Numbered from the stretch's first letter, positions 1 through 8,034 are shown. The stretch: 38,919 nucleotides of DNA from an uncultured Caryophanales bacterium (GCA_947302515.1 CAMYVT010000015.1:1-38919), one strand, 5' to 3'. The notes: generated by a model from the letters alone, not told the origin. A program made the numbers and translations.

Positions 1-282
1 TCTAAAGTTGTACCTGGATTTGTTTATCAAGATAGAGTAATACTTAGAGATAAAAGTAAATCAGAAAAGTTTGCAACAATTAAAAAGTATTATGAAAATG
101 GATATTATCTTGCAATTGAAGTAGCGGGAGCCACTGAAACAGAACAACACTGGGTAGCATTAGATTACGTAACAGATAATAAAATAATCATGTTAGATCC
201 AGGAAGTGAAGCTACTGATATGTGGAAGCAATATGATTGGAATAAAACTACACAATTTGTATATTTCAAAGCAACAAAATAA
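1..282 (+). CDS. C39-like cysteine peptidase, C-terminal fragment
   Basis: Open frame from the left edge to TAA at 280-282, 93 residues visible, the start lying outside the window. The fragment has the C-terminal pattern of bacteriocin-processing-like C39 (Peptidase_C39_2) proteins: a strand with YYLAIEV, then a histidine in HWVALDYV and an aspartate in IIMLDPG, which would be the His and Asp of the Cys-His-Asp triad; the catalytic Cys would be upstream and is not visible. Such proteins are often secreted or membrane-anchored. An intrinsic terminator follows at once. The assignment rests on the H..D spacing and the short LDPG motif, so the family is probable and the substrate unknown. Confidence 0.6.
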   Translation, partial: SKVVPGFVYQDRVILRDKSKSEKFATIKKYYENGYYLAIEVAGATETEQHWVALDYVTDNKIIMLDPGSEATDMWKQYDWNKTTQFVYFKATK

Positions 283-316
283 GGTTAATCTCATTTGAGA
301 TTAACCTCTTTTTTTA
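283..316 (+). terminator. intrinsic terminator of the C39-like gene
   Basis: Perfect 11-bp stem GGTTAATCTCA / TGAGATTAACC with a 2-nt loop followed by a T run; it starts right after the stop codon. Confidence 0.9.
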
Positions 317-357
317 TTGACATAAAATTCTTGGACTTTAGTAATATTACGTTCATT

Positions 358-384
358 AAGCAGATTAAAAAAATCTGCTTTTTT
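358..384 (+). terminator. hairpin with T run just before the cca promoter
   Basis: AAGCAGATT (358-366), 5-nt A loop, AATCTGCTT (372-380), then T's. It ends 2 nt before the extended -10 of cca, so terminator and promoter form one unit. Confidence 0.7.
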
Positions 385-386
385 CG

Positions 387-395
387 TGATATAAT
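387..395 (+). promoter_or_regulatory. extended -10 promoter of cca
   Basis: TGATATAAT, a perfect TGN-TATAAT extended -10. No good -35 is present because the preceding terminator occupies that space. It lies 25 nt before the cca start. Confidence 0.7.
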
Positions 396-419
396 AGTAT
401 ATGAAAAGTGGTGATTAAA

Positions 420-1703
420 ATGCAAAGCAAAATAATAGAAATTTCTAATAATTTAAAAGATTATATGCAACTTATTATAAATAATGGTTATGAATGCTAT
501 CTAGTTGGTGGTGCTGTTAGAGATTATTTAATTGATGTAGAAAATAAGGATTTTGATTTGTGTACTAATATTCCATTTGATAAACTAAAAGAATTAATCC
601 CACATATAACTATTATGAAAGAAAATGAACATAGAAATACTGCAATAATTAGAAGCAATGGATTAGATATTGAATTTTCTACATATAGAGGTGAAAGTTT
701 AAAAGAAGATTTATTTAATAGAGACTTTACCATAAATGCAATAGCAGTTGATGTCAATGGAAATATAGTTGATTATTATGATGGAGTTAATAATATTAAT
801 GACAAAATAATTACTCTTGTCGATCCATTAGGAACAGGTTTTATAAAAGACCCATTAAGAATATTAAGGGCAATTAGATTAGCATTAAAATATAATTTTA
901 ATATTGATAAAAATACAAAGAAAGAAATGTTTAACAAAAAGAAACTATTAAATAATGTAGCACCTGAAAGAATATTTGATGAACTAAAAAAGATTATTGT
1001 TTCAGATGATGTTGATAAGTACATGGATGAATATAGAGAAATTTTTTTTGAAATAATACCTGAGCTTAGAGATTGCAGTGATTTTAGCCAACATAATGAT
1101 TATCATATTTATGATGTTTATACACATACAATTAATGTTGTTAAAAATGCACCTAAAAATATTAATTTACGATTAGCATCAATTTTTCATGATATAGGAA
1201 AACCAAGAACTTTTGAATTAGATGAAAAACAAATTGGTCACTTTTTAGGTCATGCTAATATAAGTAATGATATTTTTAAAAAATTTGCTGATAAATACAA
1301 ATTGGATAACAATACTAAAAAGATAGTATCTGATTTAGTCCTATATCATGAAGATGAATTAAGTAGTAAAAATAATAAGATATATAATTTTTATAAAAAA
1401 TTTAATATGAATAGAATTGAAATGTTATTTGATTTAAAAAGAGCAGATATAGCGAGCCAAAATCCTAAATATATTGGTAGAATTGAAGATATTAATAAAT
1501 TAGAAGAAAAGTATGTTTCGATAAGAGATAAATATAATTTAATTACATATAGTGGAGATGATTTAATATCTCTAGGATATAAAGGAAAAGTAATAGGATT
1601 GATTTTAGATGATATTAAAAGACAAATTATTAATAATAGACTTGAAAATGATGCAGAGTCAATTAACAAATATGTATTAAAGAATTTTAAGGTGGTAGAA
1701 TGA
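420..1703 (+). CDS. cca: CCA-adding tRNA nucleotidyltransferase
   Basis: Class II CCA-adding enzyme, which builds or repairs the 3'-CCA end of tRNA in the cytoplasm from CTP and ATP. Visible motifs (427-aa product): flexible loop and helix VGGAVRDYL at 29-37, catalytic DFD at 44-46, then NRDFTINAIA and DPLRILRAIR (motifs B/C), ERIFDEL, and a C-terminal HD domain with HDIGKP. ATG 420 is preferred over GTG at 408 or 411 because AAGTGGTGAT sits at the right distance upstream. The stop overlaps the next start (ATGA at 1700-1703), so the following nucleotidyltransferase is translationally coupled. The HD domain could add phosphatase or phosphodiesterase activity, as in some Cca proteins; that is family knowledge, not seen here. 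Confidence 0.93.
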   Translation: MQSKIIEISNNLKDYMQLIINNGYECYLVGGAVRDYLIDVENKDFDLCTNIPFDKLKELIPHITIMKENEHRNTAIIRSNGLDIEFSTYRGESLKEDLFNRDFTINAIAVDVNGNIVDYYDGVNNINDKIITLVDPLGTGFIKDPLRILRAIRLALKYNFNIDKNTKKEMFNKKKLLNNVAPERIFDELKKIIVSDDVDKYMDEYREIFFEIIPELRDCSDFSQHNDYHIYDVYTHTINVVKNAPKNINLRLASIFHDIGKPRTFELDEKQIGHFLGHANISNDIFKKFADKYKLDNNTKKIVSDLVLYHEDELSSKNNKIYNFYKKFNMNRIEMLFDLKRADIASQNPKYIGRIEDINKLEEKYVSIRDKYNLITYSGDDLISLGYKGKVIGLILDDIKRQIINNRLENDAESINKYVLKNFKVVE

Positions 1704-2464
1704 GAGAAAAAATAATAGAAGAGTTAAATAGAATAGAAAAAGAAGAACATATTAAAATACTATTAGCCGTTGAATCGGGATCAAGAGCATGGGGATTTGC
1801 TGGATCTGATTCTGATTATGATGTTAGATTTATTTATGTAAGAGATGAAGATTTTTATTTAAGATTAGATGAAACAAGAGATGTATTAGAATATCCAATT
1901 AATGATTTGTTAGATATAAATGGTTGGGATATTTCAAAGACTTTAAAATTAATATATTCTTCTAACCCAACATTATTCGAATGGTTTGAATCACCAATTG
2001 TGTATATAACTACACCAGAAATTGAAAAATTAAGAAAAATAGCTAAAAACTACTTTTCAAAGGTTAAAACGATTAACCATTACTATCGTATCGCATTAGA
2101 ACATTATGATAACTACATAAGAAATAAAGATGAAATAAGAATAAAAAAATATTTTTATGTTTTAAGAGCATTATCAGCAGCTAAATATGTATTAGAGAAT
2201 AATACAAATCCACCAATTGAATTTGATAATTTAAGAAATATTGGTATACCTAGTGAATATAATCATATAGTAGATGAATTGCTTGATATGAAGATTAATA
2301 ATTCAGAAAAAAAGATTATTTCAAGAAATAAGGAACTTGATGCTTACATAGAAAATGAATTTAATAAATTAGATAAAATAGTTCATGAGTTAGTTAAAGA
2401 AGATGACAAAGATTGGAATTTATTAAATGATTATTTTAAAAAAGTAATTAAATCGGAAGATTAA
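1700..2464 (+). CDS. YcgL-type (COG3541) predicted nucleotidyltransferase
   Basis: 254-aa protein of the DNA-polymerase-beta-like nucleotidyltransferase fold, close to the COG3541/YcgL group. Residues 24-45 hold the signature ESGSRAWGF followed by DSDYDVRFIYV: a GS motif and the paired aspartates (DSDYD) that bind metal and NTP. The rest is helical. The family's substrate is not established; some members sit in RNA-repair or phage-like contexts. Translation is coupled to cca by a 4-nt overlap, which suggests, but does not show, a role in RNA end handling. A terminator/promoter unit follows. Confidence 0.82.
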   Translation: MREKIIEELNRIEKEEHIKILLAVESGSRAWGFAGSDSDYDVRFIYVRDEDFYLRLDETRDVLEYPINDLLDINGWDISKTLKLIYSSNPTLFEWFESPIVYITTPEIEKLRKIAKNYFSKVKTINHYYRIALEHYDNYIRNKDEIRIKKYFYVLRALSAAKYVLENNTNPPIEFDNLRNIGIPSEYNHIVDELLDMKINNSEKKIISRNKELDAYIENEFNKLDKIVHELVKEDDKDWNLLNDYFKKVIKSED

Positions 2465-2480
2465 GATATTAAGATTATTA

Positions 2481-2505
2481 AAAGTAGGAGAAATCCTGCT
2501 TTTTT
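2481..2505 (+). terminator. hairpin with T run
   Basis: AAAGTAGGA / TCCTGCTTT (one T.G wobble) with a GAAA loop, followed by T's that run directly into the next promoter. Confidence 0.75.
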
Positions 2506-2513
2506 GATATAAT
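2505..2513 (+). promoter_or_regulatory. extended -10 promoter of the zinc-ribbon/macrodomain operon
   Basis: TGATATAAT immediately after the T run, 22 nt before the start codon of the zinc-ribbon gene. Confidence 0.7.
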
Positions 2514-2535
2514 AAAATTGTAAAGAAGTGATGAT

Positions 2536-2823
2536 ATGAAAGATGATTTGTTAGATTATTTAATAGCAACTGACTCTATGGATGAATTTCTTGGATATGA
2601 ACCTAAATGTCCGAAATGTGGAAATAAAATGATTCCAATCGAATATGGAATGCCAGCTCCTGAGACATTTGGCAAAGCCGAAAAAGGAGAGGTGTTTCTT
2701 GGTGGATGTATGATTGAAGATATACAACCAGAATATCATTGCAATGTTTGTAGAAGAAGTTATTTTAAAAACTTGAAAGATTATATTGATGAAGAAAACA
2801 ATTGGGAGGAAGAAAATGAGTAA
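2536..2823 (+). CDS. small zinc-ribbon protein
   Basis: 95-aa protein with one four-cysteine zinc ribbon: CPKC at 25-28 and CNVC near residues 69-72. Between them lies a conserved-looking segment (YGMPAPE, then GEVFLGGC) that I recognise as recurring in small bacterial zinc-ribbon proteins of unknown function. It ends with a charged tail. AAGAAGTGATGAT precedes ATG 2536. The 3' end overlaps the macrodomain gene by 8 nt, so both are made from one mRNA; an accessory or substrate-binding role for the macrodomain protein is inference. Confidence 0.75.
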   Translation: MKDDLLDYLIATDSMDEFLGYEPKCPKCGNKMIPIEYGMPAPETFGKAEKGEVFLGGCMIEDIQPEYHCNVCRRSYFKNLKDYIDEENNWEEENE

Positions 2824-3343
2824 AATTGAGCTTATAAATGGTTCTTGTGCAGATCAAGAAGTTGATGCAGTAGTAAATGCTGCTAATAGAAATCTATGGT
2901 CTGGTGGAGGAATTTGCGGTGTTATATTTAAAAAAGCTGGATATGCAGAATTAAATGAAGAATGCAAGAAACATAATACTCCATTAAAAGATGGTGAAGC
3001 AGTTATTACATCATCATGCAATATGAATAATTGTAAATATATTATTCATGCAGTAGGGCCTGATTTCGGACATACTCCTAATGCTTTTAAAGAATTATAT
3101 AATGCTTATTACAACTCTTTAATAGTTTTAAAAGAAAACAATTTGCATTCAATTTCATTTCCTTTAATAAGTTCAGGAATATTTGGATATGGGCTTGATA
3201 ATCCTACTAGAGAATCAACTAAACAATGTATGAGAGCATACAATAAATTTATAAATGACTTTCCTGATTATGAAATAAATGTATTATTATGTGCTTTTTC
3301 ACAAAAAGAATATATTGAATCACAAAAGGAATTTAATCAATAA
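2816..3343 (+). CDS. macrodomain protein (ADP-ribose / O-acetyl-ADP-ribose hydrolase type)
   Basis: 175-aa single macrodomain. The ADP-ribose-binding loops are clear: VDAVVNAANRNL, then SGGGICGVIFKKAG (loop 1, diphosphate binding) and FPLISSGIFGYGLD (loop 2). Family members bind ADP-ribose or hydrolyse O-acetyl-ADP-ribose and ADP-ribosylated proteins or nucleic acids. The start is taken at ATG 2816 because GGGAGGA lies 7-13 nt upstream; the longer frame from 2786 lacks a ribosome site and would overlap the previous gene by 38 nt. It is coupled to the zinc-ribbon gene. No ART toxin is adjacent, so a link to ADP-ribosylation signalling is only suggested. Confidence 0.88.
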   Translation: MSKIELINGSCADQEVDAVVNAANRNLWSGGGICGVIFKKAGYAELNEECKKHNTPLKDGEAVITSSCNMNNCKYIIHAVGPDFGHTPNAFKELYNAYYNSLIVLKENNLHSISFPLISSGIFGYGLDNPTRESTKQCMRAYNKFINDFPDYEINVLLCAFSQKEYIESQKEFNQ

Positions 3344-3344
3344 A

Positions 3345-3375
3345 ATAAGCCATCTCGAAAAAGATAGCTATTTTT
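3345..3375 (+). terminator. imperfect hairpin with T run
   Basis: ATAAGCCATCT / AGATAGCTAT with a C/A mismatch, then five T's, directly before the next extended -10. Weaker than the others. Confidence 0.5.
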
Positions 3376-3376
3376 A

Positions 3377-3385
3377 TGTTATAAT
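3377..3385 (+). promoter_or_regulatory. extended -10 promoter
   Basis: TGTTATAAT located 24 nt before the 77-aa gene. Confidence 0.65.
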
Positions 3386-3409
3386 CATAGATGAAAAGTG
3401 GTGAATTAT

Positions 3410-3643
3410 ATGAACTATGAATCAATAAAAAATGAATTTGAGACAAATAATCAATTAAAATTTAAATTATATAGTCTTGAATACTTAATTGAAAAAGTTG
3501 ATAATTACGTACAAATATATGCGATCGATTACCCAACAAGAAAGAATAAATATAATTCATTTGAAGAATTAATAAATAACTATACTGTATATAATGAACC
3601 ACTAATTACATTGCTAAATAACGTAAAAAAAATAAATGAATGA
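3410..3643 (+). CDS. hypothetical protein, 77 aa
   Basis: I do not recognise this protein. It is soluble-looking, rich in Asn, Tyr, Lys and Glu, with two predicted helices separated by YPTRKNKYNSFEEL; there is no signal peptide or membrane segment. ATG 3410 is chosen because AAAGTGGTGAA precedes it, the same ribosome-site style as cca. It has its own promoter and is closed by a terminator, so it is a monocistronic gene placed between the macrodomain operon and mcrB. Confidence 0.6.
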   Translation: MNYESIKNEFETNNQLKFKLYSLEYLIEKVDNYVQIYAIDYPTRKNKYNSFEELINNYTVYNEPLITLLNNVKKINE

Positions 3644-3682
3644 GATATTATGCTTACCGTTGGGCATAAATATCTTTTTTTA
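3644..3682 (+). terminator. intrinsic terminator upstream of mcrB
   Basis: AGATATTATGC / GCATAAATATCT (one bulge) with a 10-nt loop and seven T's; its T run abuts the mcrB promoter. Confidence 0.85.
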
Positions 3683-3683
3683 T

Positions 3684-3692
3684 GTTATAATG
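3684..3692 (+). promoter_or_regulatory. extended -10 promoter of mcrBC
   Basis: TGTTATAAT 1 nt after the terminator T run and 22 nt before the mcrB start; AAAGGAGGAT is the ribosome site. Confidence 0.7.
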
Positions 3693-3714
3693 TACATAGT
3701 AAAGGAGGATTTGT

Positions 3715-6700
3715 ATGAATCAAGACTTTAATACAAACAATTTAGATAAGGTTTTAAAAACATATAAAAAATCATTTAATATATGGTTTCCAGAAGAAGT
3801 ATATAAATGGAAAGCAGTAAAAACTTATAAAGAGAACTGGGATATAAACAACGAAAGCATTCTTGATATGATCACAAGAGCATTTTCTGATACAGGGAAT
3901 TTATTAATGTCAAATATGTATTTTCCTTTTGGAATGATAAAAGGGTTTGCAGAAAAAGAGCCAGAGACTACAAGAACAATGTTTAATAATCTATTTGATG
4001 AAAGCATAGAATTAACAATGAGAATTAAATCGTTTATAAATTCTTCAAATGAATTATTAAATAAGTACTGGGACTCAGGAAAGAATCACTATCAAGACTT
4101 ACATGCAATTAGTGTATATTTAGCTTTTGAGTTTCCAGATAAATACTATATTTATAAGCCATCTGTAAGCAAGAAAATAAGTAAATACCTTGGTGCAGAT
4201 ATAAATGATGAAGATAGAATTCAAGTATATGCTAATTACGTAAAATTATGTAATAAGGTCAGAGAATATATAAAACAAGATCAACAACTAATAAGTAAAG
4301 TAAATAATGAATTAAATGACTTAAATTTTAGAATAAATGACAACTATGCAATGTTAACAATGGATATAATGCATTTTGGTGGTAATAGCTATTTAGATTG
4401 GGAGTTTAAAGAAGGAGAACAACACAAATGGATTTATGCTCCTGGAGATAATGCATCACAATGGAATTATTGTATTGAAAATAATGTAATGGTTTTGGGA
4501 TGGGATGAGTTAGGAGACTTTGAACAATACCCATATAAAAAAGACATTTCTAATAGATTAACTGAATTAACAAATAAAGAAAATCCTATAAATGATTCTT
4601 TAGCAGTTTACGAATTTAGAAGAGGTATAAGAAAAGGTGATATTATAATAGCCAAAAAAGGAATTAACACTTTATTAGGTTATGGAGTAGTTTTAGATGA
4701 TGATTATATCTATGATGAAACAAGAATCACATATAAGAATATTAGAAATGTTGAATGGAAGAAAGTAGGAGAATGGGATACTTCTAAAATTGGACAGTTA
4801 GTCCAAAAAACTTTAACAAATCTTAATTCATATCCAGGATATGCAGATAAATTAATATCTATTATTGATGGAACTTATGTAGAAGAACAAGTAAGTGGAA
4901 CAATATTTGATTGGGTTCCTGTATATCATAATATTGGTCAAGGATTATTAAAATATAAAAATAATAGTGATGAATTAAAACATATTTTTGTTAATACATT
5001 AAAAGATACATTAGATAAAGATTTTGAAATAGAATACTGTGATCCAATAGCGATTTTTAATAAAATCGATAATTTCGGTGATAACAAAAAAATATTAATT
5101 CCAGAACTAGAAAAAAGGTTAGGAGTTGATATATTAATTCCAACAGATTTTTCAGGAATTCCATCTACTTTCTGGTCACAAATATTATTTTCAAATTCAA
5201 AAGATGATGAAAAAAATGTATGGGATTTATTCGAAATTTCTATGAAATATTCAGAGAATAAAAGTGAAGAATTTAAAACTAGATTTATTAATTGCTATAA
5301 CCAAGTTTTTAATGAACATGGAAAAGTAATGTATGTTCCAAATACCTTATATAAAATCAATCCGACAGAATATTTAAGCATGGATAATAATGTTAGAACA
5401 TTATTAAATGAAGAATTAAATATTAATACTGATAATTTCAATGATGGTAAGACATACCTTGATATTTGTGAAAAAGCAAAAACTGCTATAGAAAATGGTA
5501 ATTATCAATATAAAACATTCTACGAATTATCACACTATGCATGGCAAAGATATACAAACAAGGAGGTAAATAAAATGTTTGATGACAATAAAAAATATTA
5601 TTGGCTAAACGCAAGCCCAAAAATATGGAGTTTTTCTGATATAACTGTAGGTGAAGAACAAACATATACCTCTTTAAATGATCAAGGCAATAAAAGAAGA
5701 ATATACCAAAATTTCGTTGATATAAAAGTTGGAGATATATTAATTGCATATGAATCAACTCCAATCAAAGCAATAACAGGTATTTGTGAAGTAACAAATA
5801 AAGAAGAAGATAATTCATTCTCATTTAAAAAGATAGAGCATTTACTAAATCCTATTCCTTATAGTGATATAGTATCTCTAGATGAATTAAAAGATATGGA
5901 GTATATTAAGAATGCTCAAGGATCTTTATTTAAACTTACTTCTGAAGAATTTAATATAATATACGATATGATCAGAGAAAATAATCCAATAGTTAAAGAT
6001 GAATATCCAACATATACTAAAGAAGATTTCTTAAGAGAAGTATATATAACAGAAGAAAAATACAATGACATCTCAGATCTTTTAACAAGGAAGATGAATA
6101 TAATACTACAAGGAGCTCCTGGAGTAGGAAAAACATTTATGGCTAAAAGATTAGCATATTCATTAATTGGTGAAAAAAATCCTAACAGAATTGAATCAAT
6201 ACAATTCCATCAAAGCTATTCATATGAAGATTTTATAGAGGGATATAAGCCTAAAGGTGATGGATTTGAATTAGAAAAAGGAATCTTCTACACATTCTGT
6301 AAAAAAGCTGAAAATGATCCTGATAATAACTATTATTTAATAATTGATGAAATAAATAGAGGAAATTTAAGTAAAATATTTGGTGAATTATTAATGCTAA
6401 TAGAAGAAGACAAAAGAGGAGAACAATTAACATTAGCTTATTCTAAAAATAAGTTCTCTGTTCCAAATAATTTATTTATCATAGGAATGATGAATACAGC
6501 AGATAGATCACTTGCATTAATGGATTATGCATTAAGAAGAAGATTTTCATTTGTTGAAGTCCTTCCAGCATTTAATAATGATACATTTGTTGAATATCAA
6601 AAAAATATAAATAATGAATACTTTAATAAGGTAATCAATAAAATCAATGATTTAAATAAAGAAATAAGTAATGATGTATCTCTTGGCAATGGATTTATGA

Positions 6701-6867
6701 TTGGACATAGCTATTTCTGTAATTTAATTAATAATTATGAAGATAATCTAAAGTCAATTTTAAAATTTGATATCTTGCCAATGGTACGTGAGTATTGGTT
6801 TGATAATAGAGAACTAAGAGAAAAGTGGGAAAACGAAATAAGTAAACTAATTAAGAATGAGGATTAA
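3715..6867 (+). CDS. mcrB: McrB-type GTPase with two EVE/PUA-like domains
   Basis: 1050-aa motor and recognition subunit of a type IV (modified-DNA-specific) restriction system. Order: helical N-terminus (1-220, not recognised); first PUA/EVE-like module from about 238 (KWIYAPGDNA) to 345; a linker region typical of long McrB proteins; second EVE module from about 626 (YYWLNASPKIWSF) to 730; AAA+ domain with Walker A GAPGVGKT at 800-807, Walker B LIIDE at 875-879, the McrB signature MNTADR at 926-931, and an ALRRRF arginine-finger segment. EVE domains read modified bases, so this protein probably senses modified phage DNA and drives McrC by GTP hydrolysis. An internal AAGGAGGT at 5560-5567 precedes an in-frame ATG (residue 621), which could yield a short isoform. 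E. coli McrB is much shorter (about 460 aa). Confidence 0.92.
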   Translation: MNQDFNTNNLDKVLKTYKKSFNIWFPEEVYKWKAVKTYKENWDINNESILDMITRAFSDTGNLLMSNMYFPFGMIKGFAEKEPETTRTMFNNLFDESIELTMRIKSFINSSNELLNKYWDSGKNHYQDLHAISVYLAFEFPDKYYIYKPSVSKKISKYLGADINDEDRIQVYANYVKLCNKVREYIKQDQQLISKVNNELNDLNFRINDNYAMLTMDIMHFGGNSYLDWEFKEGEQHKWIYAPGDNASQWNYCIENNVMVLGWDELGDFEQYPYKKDISNRLTELTNKENPINDSLAVYEFRRGIRKGDIIIAKKGINTLLGYGVVLDDDYIYDETRITYKNIRNVEWKKVGEWDTSKIGQLVQKTLTNLNSYPGYADKLISIIDGTYVEEQVSGTIFDWVPVYHNIGQGLLKYKNNSDELKHIFVNTLKDTLDKDFEIEYCDPIAIFNKIDNFGDNKKILIPELEKRLGVDILIPTDFSGIPSTFWSQILFSNSKDDEKNVWDLFEISMKYSENKSEEFKTRFINCYNQVFNEHGKVMYVPNTLYKINPTEYLSMDNNVRTLLNEELNINTDNFNDGKTYLDICEKAKTAIENGNYQYKTFYELSHYAWQRYTNKEVNKMFDDNKKYYWLNASPKIWSFSDITVGEEQTYTSLNDQGNKRRIYQNFVDIKVGDILIAYESTPIKAITGICEVTNKEEDNSFSFKKIEHLLNPIPYSDIVSLDELKDMEYIKNAQGSLFKLTSEEFNIIYDMIRENNPIVKDEYPTYTKEDFLREVYITEEKYNDISDLLTRKMNIILQGAPGVGKTFMAKRLAYSLIGEKNPNRIESIQFHQSYSYEDFIEGYKPKGDGFELEKGIFYTFCKKAENDPDNNYYLIIDEINRGNLSKIFGELLMLIEEDKRGEQLTLAYSKNKFSVPNNLFIIGMMNTADRSLALMDYALRRRFSFVEVLPAFNNDTFVEYQKNINNEYFNKVINKINDLNKEISNDVSLGNGFMIGHSYFCNLINNYEDNLKSILKFDILPMVREYWFDNRELREKWENEISKLIKNED
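5560..5577 (+). promoter_or_regulatory. internal ribosome binding site and in-frame ATG within mcrB
   Basis: AAGGAGGT followed after 7 nt by ATG 5575-5577, in frame with mcrB (Met621). It would produce a 430-aa protein that starts exactly before the second EVE domain and keeps the whole AAA+ motor. Confidence 0.55.
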
Positions 6868-6869
6868 AC

Positions 6870-7982
6870 ATGAATAGTGATTATAGAATATATAACATTT
6901 ATTACATGTTAGCTTATGCTTTCGATGATTCTAAAATGAACAACATTGAAGAATCAAAAGTGAATGCAGAAAAGTTTAAATATATTTATGATTTGTTTGC
7001 TTTTATGTTAACTAATATAACTGGTAAATTAATTAAAAGAGGACTTTTTAAAAATTATATAAACGAATCTGACGAATTAAATACAGTTAAAGGTAGAATT
7101 AATTTAACAGAATCTATTAAAAAGAACACTTTTACAAACAAAAAATTAGTATGTGAGTATGATGACTATTCAGAAAACAATTATTTGAATCAAATAATTA
7201 AAACAACAATCTATTATTTGCTTAGTAGTAATAAATTAACTAAGAAATACTCTGATGACTTGAAGAAAGTATATTCATTATTGAACACTATTGATACGCT
7301 AAATAACATCTCTTTAATAAGATGGGATGCAATTATATACAATAGAAACAATAGAAATTATAAATTTATAATTAATCTATGTTATATGATTATAAATGGT
7401 TTAATAGTTAATAAATCTGGCGGTAATGTTGAACTAATGGATTTTATTAACGAGAAAACATTGTCATCATTATTTGAGTCATTTGTAAGAAAATATTATC
7501 AAGTCGAATATAAAGGAAAATTAACTGCAGGCGGAGAGACTATTAACTGGCAGATAAATGAAGAATATGAGAATAATAAGATGATTGAGTTATTACCACA
7601 AATGCATACAGATATAACATTAAGGCATGGAAATAAAGAATTGATAATTGATACAAAGTTTTATGATAAAACAATAGCAAAAAGCGGATTTAATGGTTCT
7701 GAAAAGGAAACAATTAAAAGTAACAACTGGTATCAAATTAATTCTTATGTAACTAATAAAGTATACGAATATAATAAACAAAATAAAGAAATGGAAGTTG
7801 CGGGAATGCTTTTGTATGCAAAGACTGATGAAGAAATATCACCCGACATTGAAACTAAAGTAATGGGTTCAAAAATGTATGTAAAAACAATAGATTTGAA
7901 TGTACAATTTAGTAAAATAGAAAAACAGTTGTATGAAATAGCTCTATTAGTAAATAAAAACGTAGAAGAGAATTATAATTAA
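6870..7982 (+). CDS. mcrC: McrC nuclease subunit of the type IV system
   Basis: 370-aa McrBC-family endonuclease partner. It starts with the family's recurring YNIYYMLAYAF segment, and the C-terminal half has a PD-(D/E)xK core: MHTDITL (Asp) followed by LIIDTKFY (Asp-Thr-Lys), the metal site that cuts DNA when McrB-GTP translocates. The gene starts 2 nt after the mcrB stop, so the two are one operon. The stop codon lies inside the terminator hairpin. Length is close to E. coli McrC (348 aa). The system is expected to restrict DNA carrying foreign base modifications; specificity cannot be read from the sequence. Confidence 0.9.
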   Translation: MNSDYRIYNIYYMLAYAFDDSKMNNIEESKVNAEKFKYIYDLFAFMLTNITGKLIKRGLFKNYINESDELNTVKGRINLTESIKKNTFTNKKLVCEYDDYSENNYLNQIIKTTIYYLLSSNKLTKKYSDDLKKVYSLLNTIDTLNNISLIRWDAIIYNRNNRNYKFIINLCYMIINGLIVNKSGGNVELMDFINEKTLSSLFESFVRKYYQVEYKGKLTAGGETINWQINEEYENNKMIELLPQMHTDITLRHGNKELIIDTKFYDKTIAKSGFNGSEKETIKSNNWYQINSYVTNKVYEYNKQNKEMEVAGMLLYAKTDEEISPDIETKVMGSKMYVKTIDLNVQFSKIEKQLYEIALLVNKNVEENYN

Positions 7983-7996
7983 TTCTCTTTTTTTTG
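7967..7996 (+). terminator. terminator of mcrBC
   Basis: AGAGAATTA / TAATTCTCT with a 4-nt loop and T run; overlaps the mcrC stop codon. Confidence 0.88.
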
Positions 7997-8006
7997 CCTA
8001 GATATA

Positions 8007-8020
8007 GTGTAAATTGACAA
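8007..8020. promoter_or_regulatory. palindromic operator candidate upstream of hsdR
   Basis: GTGTAAATTGACAA, near-palindromic around AATT, 8 nt upstream of the hsdR -10. Thirteen bases (8006-8018) recur as an exact reverse complement at 29886-29898 in the promoter of an HTH gene. Confidence 0.35.
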
Positions 8021-8025
8021 ATATA

Positions 8026-8034
8026 TGATATAAT
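8026..8034 (+). promoter_or_regulatory. extended -10 promoter of hsdRMS
   Basis: TGATATAAT, 36 nt before the hsdR start. Confidence 0.65.

Noticed and set aside
408..419. GTG starts at 408/411 for cca
   Set aside because: They lie inside the ribosome-site sequence AAGTGGTGAT, which is correctly spaced for ATG 420.
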